A stretch of DNA of 42,055 nucleotides from a virus. Position 1 is the stretch's first letter. Every line of letters begins with the position of its first letter. The position numbers and the translations under genes are program-made. The stretch is from positions 1 through 42,055 of IMG/VR virus record IMGVR_UViG_3300036785_000516, one strand, 5' to 3'. Positions 5,927 to 13,352 of the stretch are shown piece after piece. The notes under the pieces are model-generated. The model made no database searches. It was not told the origin of the DNA and saw only the letters and a list, made by a program, of their open reading frames with translations.

Positions 5927-7023
5927 GCGTTGAGCTGGCGCTCGGCGTCATCGCGCGACATTTTCGGGCCGACGTATTCGAACGAGGCGACCAGGCGGTC
6001 GAGCGCGCGCGATCGATCCACGGTGTGATGCCCGGCGGCATGCTGCTTCGGCTTCGACGTCATTCGCCACAGCGGCGAGCGGATCCGGTGCGCGATCTCG
6101 GCGGGATGCCCGGTGCAGCTCACGGCGCGGTAGCCGAAGCCGCGCCACATGCTGGCGACTCTCGTAAACAGCGCATTGCCGATGCCGACGCCCTGGAAAT
6201 CAGGAAGGCAGACCGTGCGGTGACCGCGCCGCAGCAGGCCGTTCGCCTTGCCGAAGAACGGCAGCCACGCATCGAAGGCGACCGGCCGGCCTTCGATGAA
6301 GGCGCAGAAGCAGAACGCCGACTTGGCGAGCGACGCCGTCAGATAGTGATGGTGGGCGAAGAGGGCCCAGGCCGAGTGATGCACCCGACAAATTTCAAGC
6401 TCGATTTTCGGTCGTCCTTGAAGCGACCTCCAAGCGAACGAATTCGTCGCCGGCGTGAAAACCCAATCCGGGTCCAGCCATTCGAGGACGTCGTCATGGC
6501 ACGTCACCGCCACGAATTTCGAGCCGCGCCGCCGCACCGTCTTGGCAACCGCGGCAGAACCGATCTTGCCAACCGTGCGATCAACAACCGACGTGAACTC
6601 GTCGAACACGCACAACTCGGGCCGTTCCGCCAGCGCGCGCGCCAGCGTGGCGCGAAACTGCTCGCCGTTCGAAAGCACCTGAAACGGCCGCACCCAGGAC
6701 GGCGGCGACGAAAACCCGACCGACGACAGCAACAGCGTGATGTCCTTGATCCCCATCGTGGTGGGGAAAGCATCCACAATCGATTTGTTGCTCGGCCACT
6801 CGAAGCCCGTCATGTACGCCGGGCCGAAATACTCGCGCGCGATCGACGTCTTGCCGCAGCCGCTCGGCCCCACGATCAGGCCGATATTCCATTCGCGCTC
6901 CTCGAGCGGCAACGCCACCTCCCAGGCGAGCTCCACCCGTTCGGCTGGCGGCACATCGAACAAGCCCTCGAGCTGCAGAACGCGCGGCGTCCGCTCGATC
7001 ACCGACGACCGCTTGACAGTCAC
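5908..7023 (-). CDS. ABC-type ATPase fused to a GNAT-like domain (Mom-like candidate)
   Basis: The 371-residue protein starts at GTG 7023, which overlaps the ParB-like stop (GTGA). Residues 45-190 are an ABC ATPase: Walker A GPSGCGKTS (52-60), signature LSNGEQFR (117-124), Walker B LCVFDEFTSVVDR (137-149) and H-loop TCHDD. There is no membrane segment, so it is not a transporter. Residues 215-330 look like a GNAT acyltransferase: HHHYLTASLAKSAFCFCAF, RTVCLPDFQGVGIGNALF with an acetyl-CoA loop, then HPAEIAHRIRSPLWRM. Phage fusions of this kind next to ParB-like genes resemble the Mom-type DNA-modification family, but that assignment is an inference. Confidence 0.75.
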   Translation of the reverse strand: MTVKRSSVIERTPRVLQLEGLFDVPPAERVELAWEVALPLEEREWNIGLIVGPSGCGKTSIAREYFGPAYMTGFEWPSNKSIVDAFPTTMGIKDITLLLSSVGFSSPPSWVRPFQVLSNGEQFRATLARALAERPELCVFDEFTSVVDRTVGKIGSAAVAKTVRRRGSKFVAVTCHDDVLEWLDPDWVFTPATNSFAWRSLQGRPKIELEICRVHHSAWALFAHHHYLTASLAKSAFCFCAFIEGRPVAFDAWLPFFGKANGLLRRGHRTVCLPDFQGVGIGNALFTRVASMWRGFGYRAVSCTGHPAEIAHRIRSPLWRMTSKPKQHAAGHHTVDRSRALDRLVASFEYVGPKMSRDDAERQLNAWAIRV

Positions 7024-7607
7024 GCCACCAGCGCGCGGCAGACCAGCCCCTCGCTCTGGAACCGCTCTAACAGCCGTACTTGCTCCGTCTCGTCCTGGCA
7101 TTGAATGATCACCGAAAACTGCGAGTCCAGATTGCCGACATCGCCCGCCTGGTCGCCGCCGGTCGGCAGCAGCCGTTGCAGCTGCGCCTCGGAGAACCCC
7201 GTCAGCGCCAGAAATTCCGCGTCGTCCTCCCGCAGTGCGCCCAGCTCCAGCGCCAGTAATTCCGTGTCCCACGTCCCGTTTTCCGACAGCTTGTTATCGG
7301 CGAGCACGTAAGCCCGCAGCTTGGCCGCCGACCAGCCGCGTGCGACAATCACCGGCACCTCGGTCAAGCCCAGGTGCTTCGCCGCCAGCCAGCGGCCCTC
7401 GCCGGCCTGGATGACGCCGTCCTGGGAGATGACCAGCGGCATGGTCCAGCCCCACGCCTTGATCGATTTGGCAATCTGCTCGACCTGGGCCTGCGGGTGC
7501 CGCTTGGCGTTGCGCTCGTTGGCCCGCAGCTTGGCGATCGGCCACCGCTCCACCTTCTCGGCGAGAAACTGCACGCCGCCGTTGCCGGTTTTTTTCCTCG
7601 CGCTCAT
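7020..7607 (-). CDS. ParB/Srx-like nuclease-fold protein
   Basis: A 195-residue protein with a ParB N-terminal domain: KVERWPIAKLRANERNAKRH, QIAKSIKAWGWTMPLVISQDG, VIQAGEGRWLAAKHLGLTEVP and KLRAYVLADNKLSENGTWD. In phages this domain often precedes or neighbours DNA-modifying enzymes. Its coupled overlap with the ABC-GNAT gene suggests a shared DNA-targeting task. It lacks the HTH of chromosomal ParB proteins, so a role in partitioning is unlikely. Confidence 0.85.
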   Translation of the reverse strand: MSARKKTGNGGVQFLAEKVERWPIAKLRANERNAKRHPQAQVEQIAKSIKAWGWTMPLVISQDGVIQAGEGRWLAAKHLGLTEVPVIVARGWSAAKLRAYVLADNKLSENGTWDTELLALELGALREDDAEFLALTGFSEAQLQRLLPTGGDQAGDVGNLDSQFSVIIQCQDETEQVRLLERFQSEGLVCRALVA

Positions 7608-7613
7608 CCGCGA

Positions 7614-8018
7614 TCAGCTGCCCTTCCGCTTCCACTGCAGCTCGCGCCGGAACGCCTCGCTCATCCGCTCGTGCAGCTTGACCTCCAGCTCCGCGCGCAA
7701 GATCGGTCGCGTCGACCTCGGCCGCGTCGGCTGCGATACCAGCGCCAAGAGCTCGCCATGCTTGCGCGCGCGCCGGGCGATGCGCCGCTGCGATTTGCGC
7801 GAGCGGTTAACCTCGTAGCGCGAATGCGGGCGAACCAACGTCGCAGCGGTCTTGGCACTGCGATTGCGCATCGTGAACGGGCGGCCGCGGTGCATGTCTT
7901 CAACCTGCCACGCCGACATTTCCTGCCCGATCCCAACCCGGCCAAAATGGCTTAGCTGGCGAACCATCGAGCCGATAGTGGCAAGCGGACCGCTCGCATC
8001 CACAGTCAAAACGAACAT
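7614..8018 (-). CDS. basic hypothetical phage protein
   Basis: A 134-residue basic protein starting MFVLTVDASGPLATIGSMVRQL, with an arginine/lysine-rich middle (RYEVNRSRKSQRRIARRARK) and a helical end. The small N-terminal domain followed by a basic region recalls minor virion morphogenesis proteins, but the match is weak. It ends 6 bp before the ParB-like gene and lies in the same late-direction operon. Confidence 0.55.
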   Translation of the reverse strand: MFVLTVDASGPLATIGSMVRQLSHFGRVGIGQEMSAWQVEDMHRGRPFTMRNRSAKTAATLVRPHSRYEVNRSRKSQRRIARRARKHGELLALVSQPTRPRSTRPILRAELEVKLHERMSEAFRRELQWKRKGS

Positions 8019-8238
8019 GATCGATGCCTATCCTCGCTCGCAACCCTGACCAAACACATTCAAAGCGACCCTAACCGCGTCCCACCGCAGCGCAGGAAAA
8101 CCCTTGAAAACCAACCCTTCCCAAATTGTGACCTACCGATAACTCCTAAATCGCGCGCGGTAAAACGAGGATGCGGGCGCGCCGCGGCTATGTGCCATCC
8201 GCCCGGCCAGGACACCCCCCCAGGGCCCTTGCATTCTT

Positions 8239-8778
8239 TTATCCGACGGGCGTCCATCGAATGTTTGTTTGCTCCCGCGTGAACTGTCCTCGCCGCGGGT
8301 GTTTGTTTGCTCCCAAATCCCGATGTTTGTTTGCTCCCGTCCAGTCATCTGGCCTTCGTTCGCTTCCGTTGTATCGGTTGTTTGTTTGCTCCCGACCGAT
8401 GCGGCTGTTTGTTTGCTCCCGGCCAACGCGGTTGTTTGTTTGCTCCCTGCCGGCATTATTGCCGCCATTCGCGGGGTGGCGCGGATCGAGCGGCCATCCA
8501 TCGGCGCCGATCTCGGAGGTGTAGCCATGCAGGTCGAAGTGATGTTTCATTCTTACGTGGCAGTCATTGCACAATGACTGCAATGTCCCGAGACGGAAGG
8601 CGTTCCAGTTGCCTCGGTGTGGGACGACATGGTCGGCGATAACGGCCGGTGTGGCCACGCCGCGGTCGATGCAGAAGGCACACAGGGGTTCCTGCTGCAG
8701 GTGCAGGCGGCGGCGTCTGCGCCAGATATTGAGCTGATACCATTGCCGCCAAGGACGGTCGGTTGGTGCGATGGCCAT
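8239..8778 (-). CDS. HNH endonuclease with repeat-rich C-terminus
   Basis: The 179-residue protein has a zinc-dependent HNH nuclease in its first 90 residues: CAFC, then ADHVVPHRGNWNAFRLGTLQ, then LCNDCHVRMKHH. Such enzymes commonly sit beside terminase genes in HK97-type phages and take part in packaging. The last 75 residues are low-complexity, with four REQTN and two GANKH units encoded by six copies of one 15-bp DNA element. The nuclease part is secure. The repeat tail may be translated but is probably dispensable. Confidence 0.85.
   Translation of the reverse strand: MAIAPTDRPWRQWYQLNIWRRRRRLHLQQEPLCAFCIDRGVATPAVIADHVVPHRGNWNAFRLGTLQSLCNDCHVRMKHHFDLHGYTSEIGADGWPLDPRHPANGGNNAGREQTNNRVGREQTNSRIGREQTNNRYNGSERRPDDWTGANKHRDLGANKHPRRGQFTREQTNIRWTPVG
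8262..8447. repeat. six copies of a 15-bp element inside the HNH gene
   Basis: TGTTTGTTTGCTCCC occurs exactly at 8262, 8300, 8324, 8379, 8406 and 8433. Spacings are 38, 24, 55, 27 and 27 bp. Copies 1, 4, 5 and 6 are in one reading frame (REQTN) and copies 2 and 3 in another (GANKH), so the DNA rather than the peptide is conserved. Confidence 0.9.
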
Positions 8779-8795
8779 CGAATCCTATGGAAAAG

Positions 8796-9107
8796 TCAGA
8801 AAGAGGCGCCGAGCCGTACACCGGGGAGGGCTGGCTCGGCGCTTTTTCCGGGTGCGAATCTCTGAAAACGCCGCCGGAAGAGTGATTCGCTCCAACGCTC
8901 TGCGCAGGCGGAATGCCCTATTTCATGGGTATTCGCGCGAAAAACCAAGCCCTTACATTCGAAACCGCTAGATTTAGTACCGCAAAGATTTTGCTGACGC
9001 AAACGATTACGATCAAACAAATACGCTGCTCCTGCAATGGTTTGGTTGACCTGTAGAGACTGCCGTGTACCTGCCAGATACTTCATCTCGACCTCATATG
9101 GACTCAT
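8796..9107 (-). CDS. possible coupled ORF in the late leader (uncertain)
   Basis: An open frame of 103 codons starts at 9107 with an ATGA overlap to the NusG-like stop, and begins SPYEVEMKYLAGTRQSLQ. It runs through a less GC-rich stretch and its 3' end covers the terminator hairpin. It has no recognisable domain, and its codons (AAT, CTT, ACT, AAA, TCT) are unlike its neighbours. It may be a leader region that is open by chance. Apart from this frame and the candidate signals listed, nothing else is seen in 8779-9103. Confidence 0.3.
   Translation of the reverse strand: MSPYEVEMKYLAGTRQSLQVNQTIAGAAYLFDRNRLRQQNLCGTKSSGFECKGLVFRANTHEIGHSACAERWSESLFRRRFQRFAPGKSAEPALPGVRLGASF
8806..8847. terminator. 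strong intrinsic terminator between NusG-like and HNH genes
   Basis: GCGCCGAGCC (8806-8815) pairs perfectly with GGCTCGGCGC (8833-8842) around a 17-nt loop. TTTTT follows on the plus strand and TCTTTCT on the minus strand, so it can act in both directions. For leftward transcription it stands between the NusG-like gene and the late genes beginning with HNH at 8778. Confidence 0.8.
8911..8934. promoter_or_regulatory. imperfect inverted repeat in the late leader
   Basis: GAATGCCC (8911-8918) and GGGTATTC (8927-8934) form an inverted repeat with one mismatch and an 8-bp spacer. The segment ATGCCCTAT (8913-8921) equals one half of the palindromic operators at 1265 and 3580. Confidence 0.4.
8974..9002 (-). 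promoter_or_regulatory. candidate late promoter
   Basis: On the minus strand TTGCGT (8997-9002) and TACTAA (8974-8979) are 17 bp apart, within the lower-GC leader upstream of the terminator. The match to consensus is modest. Confidence 0.3.
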
Positions 9108-9571
9108 GTTGTGAATTCGAGATCGGCGGGTGCGACATCGACCGGGACCATGCGGCCGAGGATGGCGAGCAGCACGCGTTCGCGGTCTTTGCGGGAGGCG
9201 CCGTCGTAGATCCCGAGATGGTCGGCGAAGGTGCCTCGCGTGATGCGGACTTTGGCGCCGCGTTTGTGGGTTGGTTTGGGCAGTCGGATGAAGCCGCGCC
9301 GATCCTCGCGCGCTCGAATTTCGTCCACGACTTCGTTGCGGAGCATGGCCGGGCATTCGCCGGCGAGCAGGATGCGGAGAATTCCGATTGTCGTGTTGAT
9401 CGTATGCCAGTGCCTTTCGATGCGGATGAAGATGTAGCCGGGGAATAGCGGCTCGACGAGCTTTCGTTTTTTGATGCGCGGTAAATAGGTTTCGAAGCCG
9501 TTCTGCGCGAGGAAGACGGATGCGGTGCGCTCGCGTTGGGATTCGGTTTGGGCAACGGTCCAGTAGCTCAT
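9104..9571 (-). CDS. NusG/RfaH-like transcription elongation factor
   Basis: The 155-residue protein has an N-terminal NGN domain: YWTVAQTESQRERTASVFLA, FETYLPRIKKRK, then the hallmark PLFPGYIFIRI at 41-51. A C-terminal KOW domain follows (KRGAKVRITRGTFADHLGIYDG, 103-124). Such factors bind the RNA-polymerase clamp and reduce pausing or termination. A phage copy as last gene of the early operon, directly before a terminator and the late genes, suggests an antiterminator role like that of lambda Q, though by an unrelated protein. It overlaps the upstream gene by 4 bp. Confidence 0.85.
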   Translation of the reverse strand: MSYWTVAQTESQRERTASVFLAQNGFETYLPRIKKRKLVEPLFPGYIFIRIERHWHTINTTIGILRILLAGECPAMLRNEVVDEIRAREDRRGFIRLPKPTHKRGAKVRITRGTFADHLGIYDGASRKDRERVLLAILGRMVPVDVAPADLEFTT

Positions 9572-9858
9572 TCTTGTTCATCGTCCCATGTGTCGGCCAC
9601 TAATTGCAGGAATATTTCCTTGCGTTTTGTTTGTTCAGTTTTGTCCTTTCTCACATTCCTATTCTGCTCTTCTATCCACATAGCAGCTGCGATCAGTCCC
9701 ATTGCCACGCCGAGCATGTCACCGGAATTGCCTTCATCTGGCAATTGCTTGATCCCAACTTCCAGCGCCTTCCACTTCACGGCCCGATAGATCGTTGTGA
9801 TGCGGTCGTATATTTCATCCGCCGTTTCCGGTTCCGATGCCGCGTTCGCGTCGCTCAT
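9568..9858 (-). CDS. small acidic hypothetical protein
   Basis: A 96-residue helical, acidic protein (AADEIYDRITTIYRAVKWKALEVGI, then LGVAMGLIAAAMWIEEQNRNVRK). It overlaps both neighbours by a few bases and is therefore co-translated. No recognised family. Confidence 0.55.
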   Translation of the reverse strand: MSDANAASEPETADEIYDRITTIYRAVKWKALEVGIKQLPDEGNSGDMLGVAMGLIAAAMWIEEQNRNVRKDKTEQTKRKEIFLQLVADTWDDEQE

Positions 9859-10109
9859 GGTTGATCTCCACTATTTGCTTGATCCTGCGCGAAGCAGACG
9901 TCGACGATATCATTCAAGAGGTCGGTGAGAAAACTTTTGACCTCCTCCGCGTCCATGTGGTCACCATCCACTGTTTTCATTGTCATGGCCTCGTCGGTCA
10001 ATGCGGTGGCGAGGGCGCCGAGGACTTCGAAGGTGCCGGTATCGTCGCCGATGGCTTCCTCGATGCGCTGGCGGCAGCGGCGTTCACGGGAGGCGTCGGG
10101 TTGAGTCAT
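9855..10109 (-). CDS. small acidic hypothetical protein
   Basis: An 84-residue acidic protein (RCRQRIEEAIGDDTGTFEVL, DAEEVKSFLTDLLNDIVDVC). Its start overlaps the stop of the HTH-like mini-gene at 10106 (ATGA). Function unknown. Confidence 0.55.
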   Translation of the reverse strand: MTQPDASRERRCRQRIEEAIGDDTGTFEVLGALATALTDEAMTMKTVDGDHMDAEEVKSFLTDLLNDIVDVCFAQDQANSGDQP

Positions 10110-10276
10110 GGCGGCAACCTCTCTCTAAATTTCACGAAGTCCATTCCGATTGTTTGTTTGTTCAGGACGCGATTGACGTCGTGAGCTGCGCGCATGATCG
10201 AGATTCCGCAGGCGGCGGCGATAGCCTCGAGATCCGCGCCTGCGTTCCAGAGCGCGAGAATGGTCTCGTCATTCAT
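10106..10276 (-). CDS. 56-residue HTH-like protein
   Basis: Reading from ATG 10276, the product is NDETILALWNAGADLEAIAA followed by ACGISIMRAAHDVNRVLNKQ and a basic end. The spacing fits a minimal helix-turn-helix. The stop TGA overlaps the next ATG (ATGA), and the start lies 5 bp before the stop of the zinc-ribbon gene, so coupling supports it. Confidence 0.55.
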   Translation of the reverse strand: MNDETILALWNAGADLEAIAAACGISIMRAAHDVNRVLNKQTIGMDFVKFRERLPP

Positions 10277-10418
10277 CGTCGCCATGACCGATCTCGTCGT
10301 GGATGAAATAACTGCAGGCCTCGTTGGTGCACGCCCATCCTCCTTCGATGTTGACGTCTGGTTCGTCGGCGATGTGGTCCATTGGGGCGCCGCACTTCGG
10401 GCATTCGCGTTCCGGCAT
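10269..10418 (-). CDS. small zinc-ribbon protein
   Basis: A 49-residue protein with CPKCG near the N-terminus and a second cysteine pair, ACTNEACSYF, about 25 residues later, giving a four-cysteine zinc ribbon. The ATG at 10418 is chosen because AGGAGG lies 8 nt upstream; the in-frame ATG two codons earlier is too close to that site. Acidic tail. It may bind nucleic acid or RNA polymerase. Confidence 0.65.
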   Translation of the reverse strand: MPERECPKCGAPMDHIADEPDVNIEGGWACTNEACSYFIHDEIGHGDDE

Positions 10419-10475
10419 GGTCATAACCTCCTTTGATGTTTTATTACGGCTCATTGTTCGAGCCGCCGACCCCAA

Positions 10476-10668
10476 AGGTCCGCGGTGCGCCGCGTTTCCT
10501 TCCTCCTGGCTCCGCGGTTAGCCGCGGTTTCCTCCTACGGAATAGGGGAACCACCGCGGCGGGCTTCCGCGGTTTCTCTCCGTAGGAGGAAGGAAACGCG
10601 GCAAATCGCGGACCTCCAAAATCGCGGCAGTTTCCGCGGTTTCCGCGGTTTGGTTTTCGAAATCGCGG
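10476..10668. repeat. palindrome-rich CCGCGG/CGCGATTT array with a long inverted repeat
   Basis: Seven CCGCGG sites (10480, 10512, 10522, 10554, 10567, 10634, 10643) and three AAATCGCGG nonamers (10603, 10619, 10660) are packed into under 200 bp. An 18-bp perfect inverted repeat (10489-10506 with 10585-10602) is extended by a 9-bp one (10476-10484 with 10607-10615). This could form a long hairpin with a 78-nt loop. It lies 59 bp upstream of the zinc-ribbon gene and downstream of the primase-helicase operon genes. A replication origin, a structured RNA or a regulator array are all possible. Confidence 0.85.
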
Positions 10669-10684
10669 AAGCTTTCTGGCGCAT
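10535..10684 (-). CDS. possible 49-residue basic ORF inside the repeat array
   Basis: ATG 10684 overlaps the upstream stop (TGATG) and has GGAGG 8 nt before it, a good coupled start. The product (RQKASAISKTKPRKPRKLPR, then FWRSAICRVSFLLRRE) is strongly basic and reads through the CCGCGG repeats. Translation is plausible from the signals, but the sequence bias of the repeat array could produce it by chance. Confidence 0.35.
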   Translation of the reverse strand: MRQKASAISKTKPRKPRKLPRFWRSAICRVSFLLRRETAEARRGGSPIP

Positions 10685-11184
10685 CACGGTACCTCCAAAA
10701 AAGATAGCTGCCGTTTATGAGACTTGCGCTCGCGATTATCGAAAATCGCCTGCCGAACCCGCAACGCCCCGTCGATATCGGCCTTGACCCCGCGCCGACG
10801 GACCTTGGTGGGGCGATGAATTTCGTTCAATTCGGTGAGCTGGTCGAAGTAGTCGAGCCTGGTTTCGCACCCGTCTGCATCAGGGAAAACCACCACACGT
10901 TTACGCTTCTCATAGCCACGCGAAGGGCGTTCGAGATAGCGCAATTCTGGGTCGCTCAGATCACGTCCAAGCCAGCATTCTGACTCGACTTCGCAGACAT
11001 CGCCATCGAACCCCAGCACCCGCAGCTTGCCGAATTCGTCCTCGATCGTTTTGTGCGTCAATGCGATCTCTCGCTTGATCGCGCGCTCTTTCTCGTAGAC
11101 CGGCCGTAGCTCTGCATCGAGCGCCTGCAGTAGTTCGTTTTGTTGTTTGATGAAATCATCTAACTCCTCCAACTCGCTACGCAT
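10684..11184 (-). CDS. coiled-coil hypothetical protein
   Basis: A 166-residue protein with an N-terminal coiled coil (SELEELDDFIKQQNELLQAL, then ELRPVYEKERAIKREIAL) and a mixed C-terminal half with many charged residues. The ATG at 11184 is preferred because AGAAGGAAG precedes it and it overlaps the primase-helicase stop by 8 bp. Its partner position suggests a replication accessory role, but no family is recognised. Confidence 0.6.
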   Translation of the reverse strand: MRSELEELDDFIKQQNELLQALDAELRPVYEKERAIKREIALTHKTIEDEFGKLRVLGFDGDVCEVESECWLGRDLSDPELRYLERPSRGYEKRKRVVVFPDADGCETRLDYFDQLTELNEIHRPTKVRRRGVKADIDGALRVRQAIFDNRERKSHKRQLSFLEVP

Positions 11185-13351
11185 CTTCCTTCTCCCAAAA
11201 CATATCGCGTTCTTCACTGGTGATGCCAGCTCGACCGATCACTTTGAGGCCCTGACGCATCGCGCCTTTGCTGTTGGTGAGGACGGTCTCGTATGTTTCA
11301 AGAAGTTTGCCATTGATCCAGATTTTCAGGATTTTCTTGGCTTGCTCGTCCGAGCATGGCCGATAACGTTGGATGATGGCGCCGGCCCAGCGATCTTTGG
11401 TTTTTTGCAGGCTGTAGGGATCGCCAATCGGGCGGCCGCTTTCGTCTTTAACGCCCAGCTTGATTTCATCCAAAATCTTATTGACCTCGATCTCGGTTAG
11501 GCCGGACAACGCATCTGGCGCGTGCCATGGCTCGAGCACGCCGACTTCATCAGCTGGCTCACCGTCGCCGGCATTTGGCAGTGTGACCGATTTCTTGAAA
11601 AACCACCGAGCATTGAAGGTGACCAGTGTCAGGTTTGCCTTGGCGTCATCAAACCGGATGTATTTGTGGCGCTGATTTACCTCCTCGAAGCCGAAGTCCT
11701 GCGCTTCCTTCTCGGTCATCGTGAACAACGTGGCGACGATGCGGGCGACACCTGCCAGGGCACCGCCGCCGCGGCCGGCATCGGGATCGCCAGCCATGTC
11801 GTGCGCGTATTTCTTGGTATGATGGATCAGGAATACTGCAGCGTTGGTTCTGCGTGCGACTTTGCGCCAGAGCGCTGCGGCCCATTTCAGCTCGCTGTTG
11901 GAATTCTCATCGCCCGCGAAGGTCTCGGCGAACGGGTCGACGATGACGATATCGATTTGCTTGGCGATGATGGTGGCGACAATCTGCTCCAGCATGGGGG
12001 TTGCGATCACGGTCTTGGTGCGGCTGTCGGCCTTGGCGACCACAATGGTCTCGGGCTGATCAGCAAATGCGAGGCCGTCGAGCATGTTGGGCGGCACCCG
12101 CATAGCATCGGCCGCGGCCCATAGACGGCGCTTAAGCTCGTCGTCATCTTCCTCGGAGTTGATCACTAGGACGCGGAAGCGACCGCGCGGGCGCCAACCG
12201 TTCCATTCCGGAATGCCGGCAGCGCAGACGATGGCGATTTGCAGCGTCAGCAGACTCTTGCCCGAGCCTGGCGGCGCCACCATGACGGTGACCTGCCGAC
12301 GCAGTAGGAGCCCGGGGATCAGCCATGGGCGGCGCGGGATGAGCCTGGCGTCGATCGGAAACGGGAAGGTAACGGGGATTTCGATGCCGCCGACCGGCGA
12401 GCCGGGCCAGCGCAACGTCATACCATCGAACCAATCCGGCACATCCTCGACCAGGGCATAGAGCACGTCAGCCGTGCCGCCGGCCGCGATCCAGTCGGCG
12501 ATATCACCCTTCGGCTTGATGCCTGGCCACACCGCCGCGAGATCGAGCACGCGGACGCGCCGCGCCACCGCCGAAAGTGATTTGGCGACCGCGAGGGCGT
12601 GATCCTGACCGGGCAGGATCGGGCGCCCATCGGGATGGAACATTAGCTCCTTGGTCTTCTGGTGGGTTTTCTGCGGATCATAGTCGGGCAGCACCACCAC
12701 GTCGGCGCCATCGAAATAGGAATCAAGATCGGTGCGCCACTTGCCGGCGCCGCCGGCATTGGTGGTTGCCGGCAGGCCGAGCGTCCAGCATTTGTCGCAG
12801 TCCTTTTCGCCCTCGGTGATGAAGATGGTCCGGTCGCTGGCGATGGCCTCAATCACCTCGGGCAGCCGATAGGGCACCTGGCGAATGCCGGCCACCGACC
12901 AGACCCAGCCGTCGTGAACCTTGTGCGGATCATCGTCGGACCGCGCGCGTCGGCGCTGGCGGAAATCCTTCGGATCAAAGCGCACGACCTCGAATTGGAA
13001 ATTGCCGGCCTCGTCGACATACGGATAGGTGGCGGCCACGCGGCCGAGCTTGCCGCCGCCGCGATCGTGCCCGTTTGATTTCGCCTCGTCCTGATAGTTG
13101 GTGTTCTGTGAGAGCCATTCGAAGCGCTCAGCCTCGTGCAGGCCGGTCTGCCGCTCGATTAGATCCAGCGTGCCGCCGCCCTCGTTGGTTTCATGATCAA
13201 ACCAAGTCCCCTTGCGCAGATCGACCGACATTGACCCGCGCGTGCCGTAGCGCAGCTCGCCCTTGGACGACAAGCCGCGGTTGGGCTCGCCCAGCAGAAT
13301 GCGGGCGACCGGCTCGATCAACGTCGCGAGCTGTGACAGCGGTTCTGTCAT
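11177..13351 (-). CDS. TOPRIM primase / RepA-like helicase fusion
   Basis: A 724-residue replication protein. The N-terminus (GEPNRGLSSKGELRYGTRGS, then GTWFDHETNEGGGTLDLI) resembles the DNA-binding part of primases. A TOPRIM domain follows with ITEGEKD at 178-184, VLPDYD at 220-225 and GDIADW at 282-287. A RecA/DnaB-like ATPase then carries Walker A APPGSGKS (359-366), a Walker B-like IVIVDPFAETF and the motif LIHHTKK. It probably primes and unwinds phage DNA at forks. It is the central gene of the leftward early operon. Confidence 0.85.
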   Translation of the reverse strand: MTEPLSQLATLIEPVARILLGEPNRGLSSKGELRYGTRGSMSVDLRKGTWFDHETNEGGGTLDLIERQTGLHEAERFEWLSQNTNYQDEAKSNGHDRGGGKLGRVAATYPYVDEAGNFQFEVVRFDPKDFRQRRRARSDDDPHKVHDGWVWSVAGIRQVPYRLPEVIEAIASDRTIFITEGEKDCDKCWTLGLPATTNAGGAGKWRTDLDSYFDGADVVVLPDYDPQKTHQKTKELMFHPDGRPILPGQDHALAVAKSLSAVARRVRVLDLAAVWPGIKPKGDIADWIAAGGTADVLYALVEDVPDWFDGMTLRWPGSPVGGIEIPVTFPFPIDARLIPRRPWLIPGLLLRRQVTVMVAPPGSGKSLLTLQIAIVCAAGIPEWNGWRPRGRFRVLVINSEEDDDELKRRLWAAADAMRVPPNMLDGLAFADQPETIVVAKADSRTKTVIATPMLEQIVATIIAKQIDIVIVDPFAETFAGDENSNSELKWAAALWRKVARRTNAAVFLIHHTKKYAHDMAGDPDAGRGGGALAGVARIVATLFTMTEKEAQDFGFEEVNQRHKYIRFDDAKANLTLVTFNARWFFKKSVTLPNAGDGEPADEVGVLEPWHAPDALSGLTEIEVNKILDEIKLGVKDESGRPIGDPYSLQKTKDRWAGAIIQRYRPCSDEQAKKILKIWINGKLLETYETVLTNSKGAMRQGLKVIGRAGITSEERDMFWEKEDA

Positions 13352-13352
13352 T

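Noticed and set aside
6025-7104. 359-codon plus-strand open frame
   Set aside because: Antisense to the ABC-GNAT and ParB-like genes, which have clear motifs; Arg-rich and without domains.
8060-8257. 65-codon minus frame downstream of HNH
   Set aside because: No ribosome site, overlaps the HNH end in another frame and shows no domain; 8019-8238 otherwise appears empty.
8262-8447. CRISPR-like array
   Set aside because: Repeats are only 15 bp, spacers are uneven (9-40 bp), they lie inside the HNH coding region, and no cas genes are present.
9672-9680. DnaA-box-like CTATCCACA
   Set aside because: A single copy with one mismatch inside a coding region; too weak to call.
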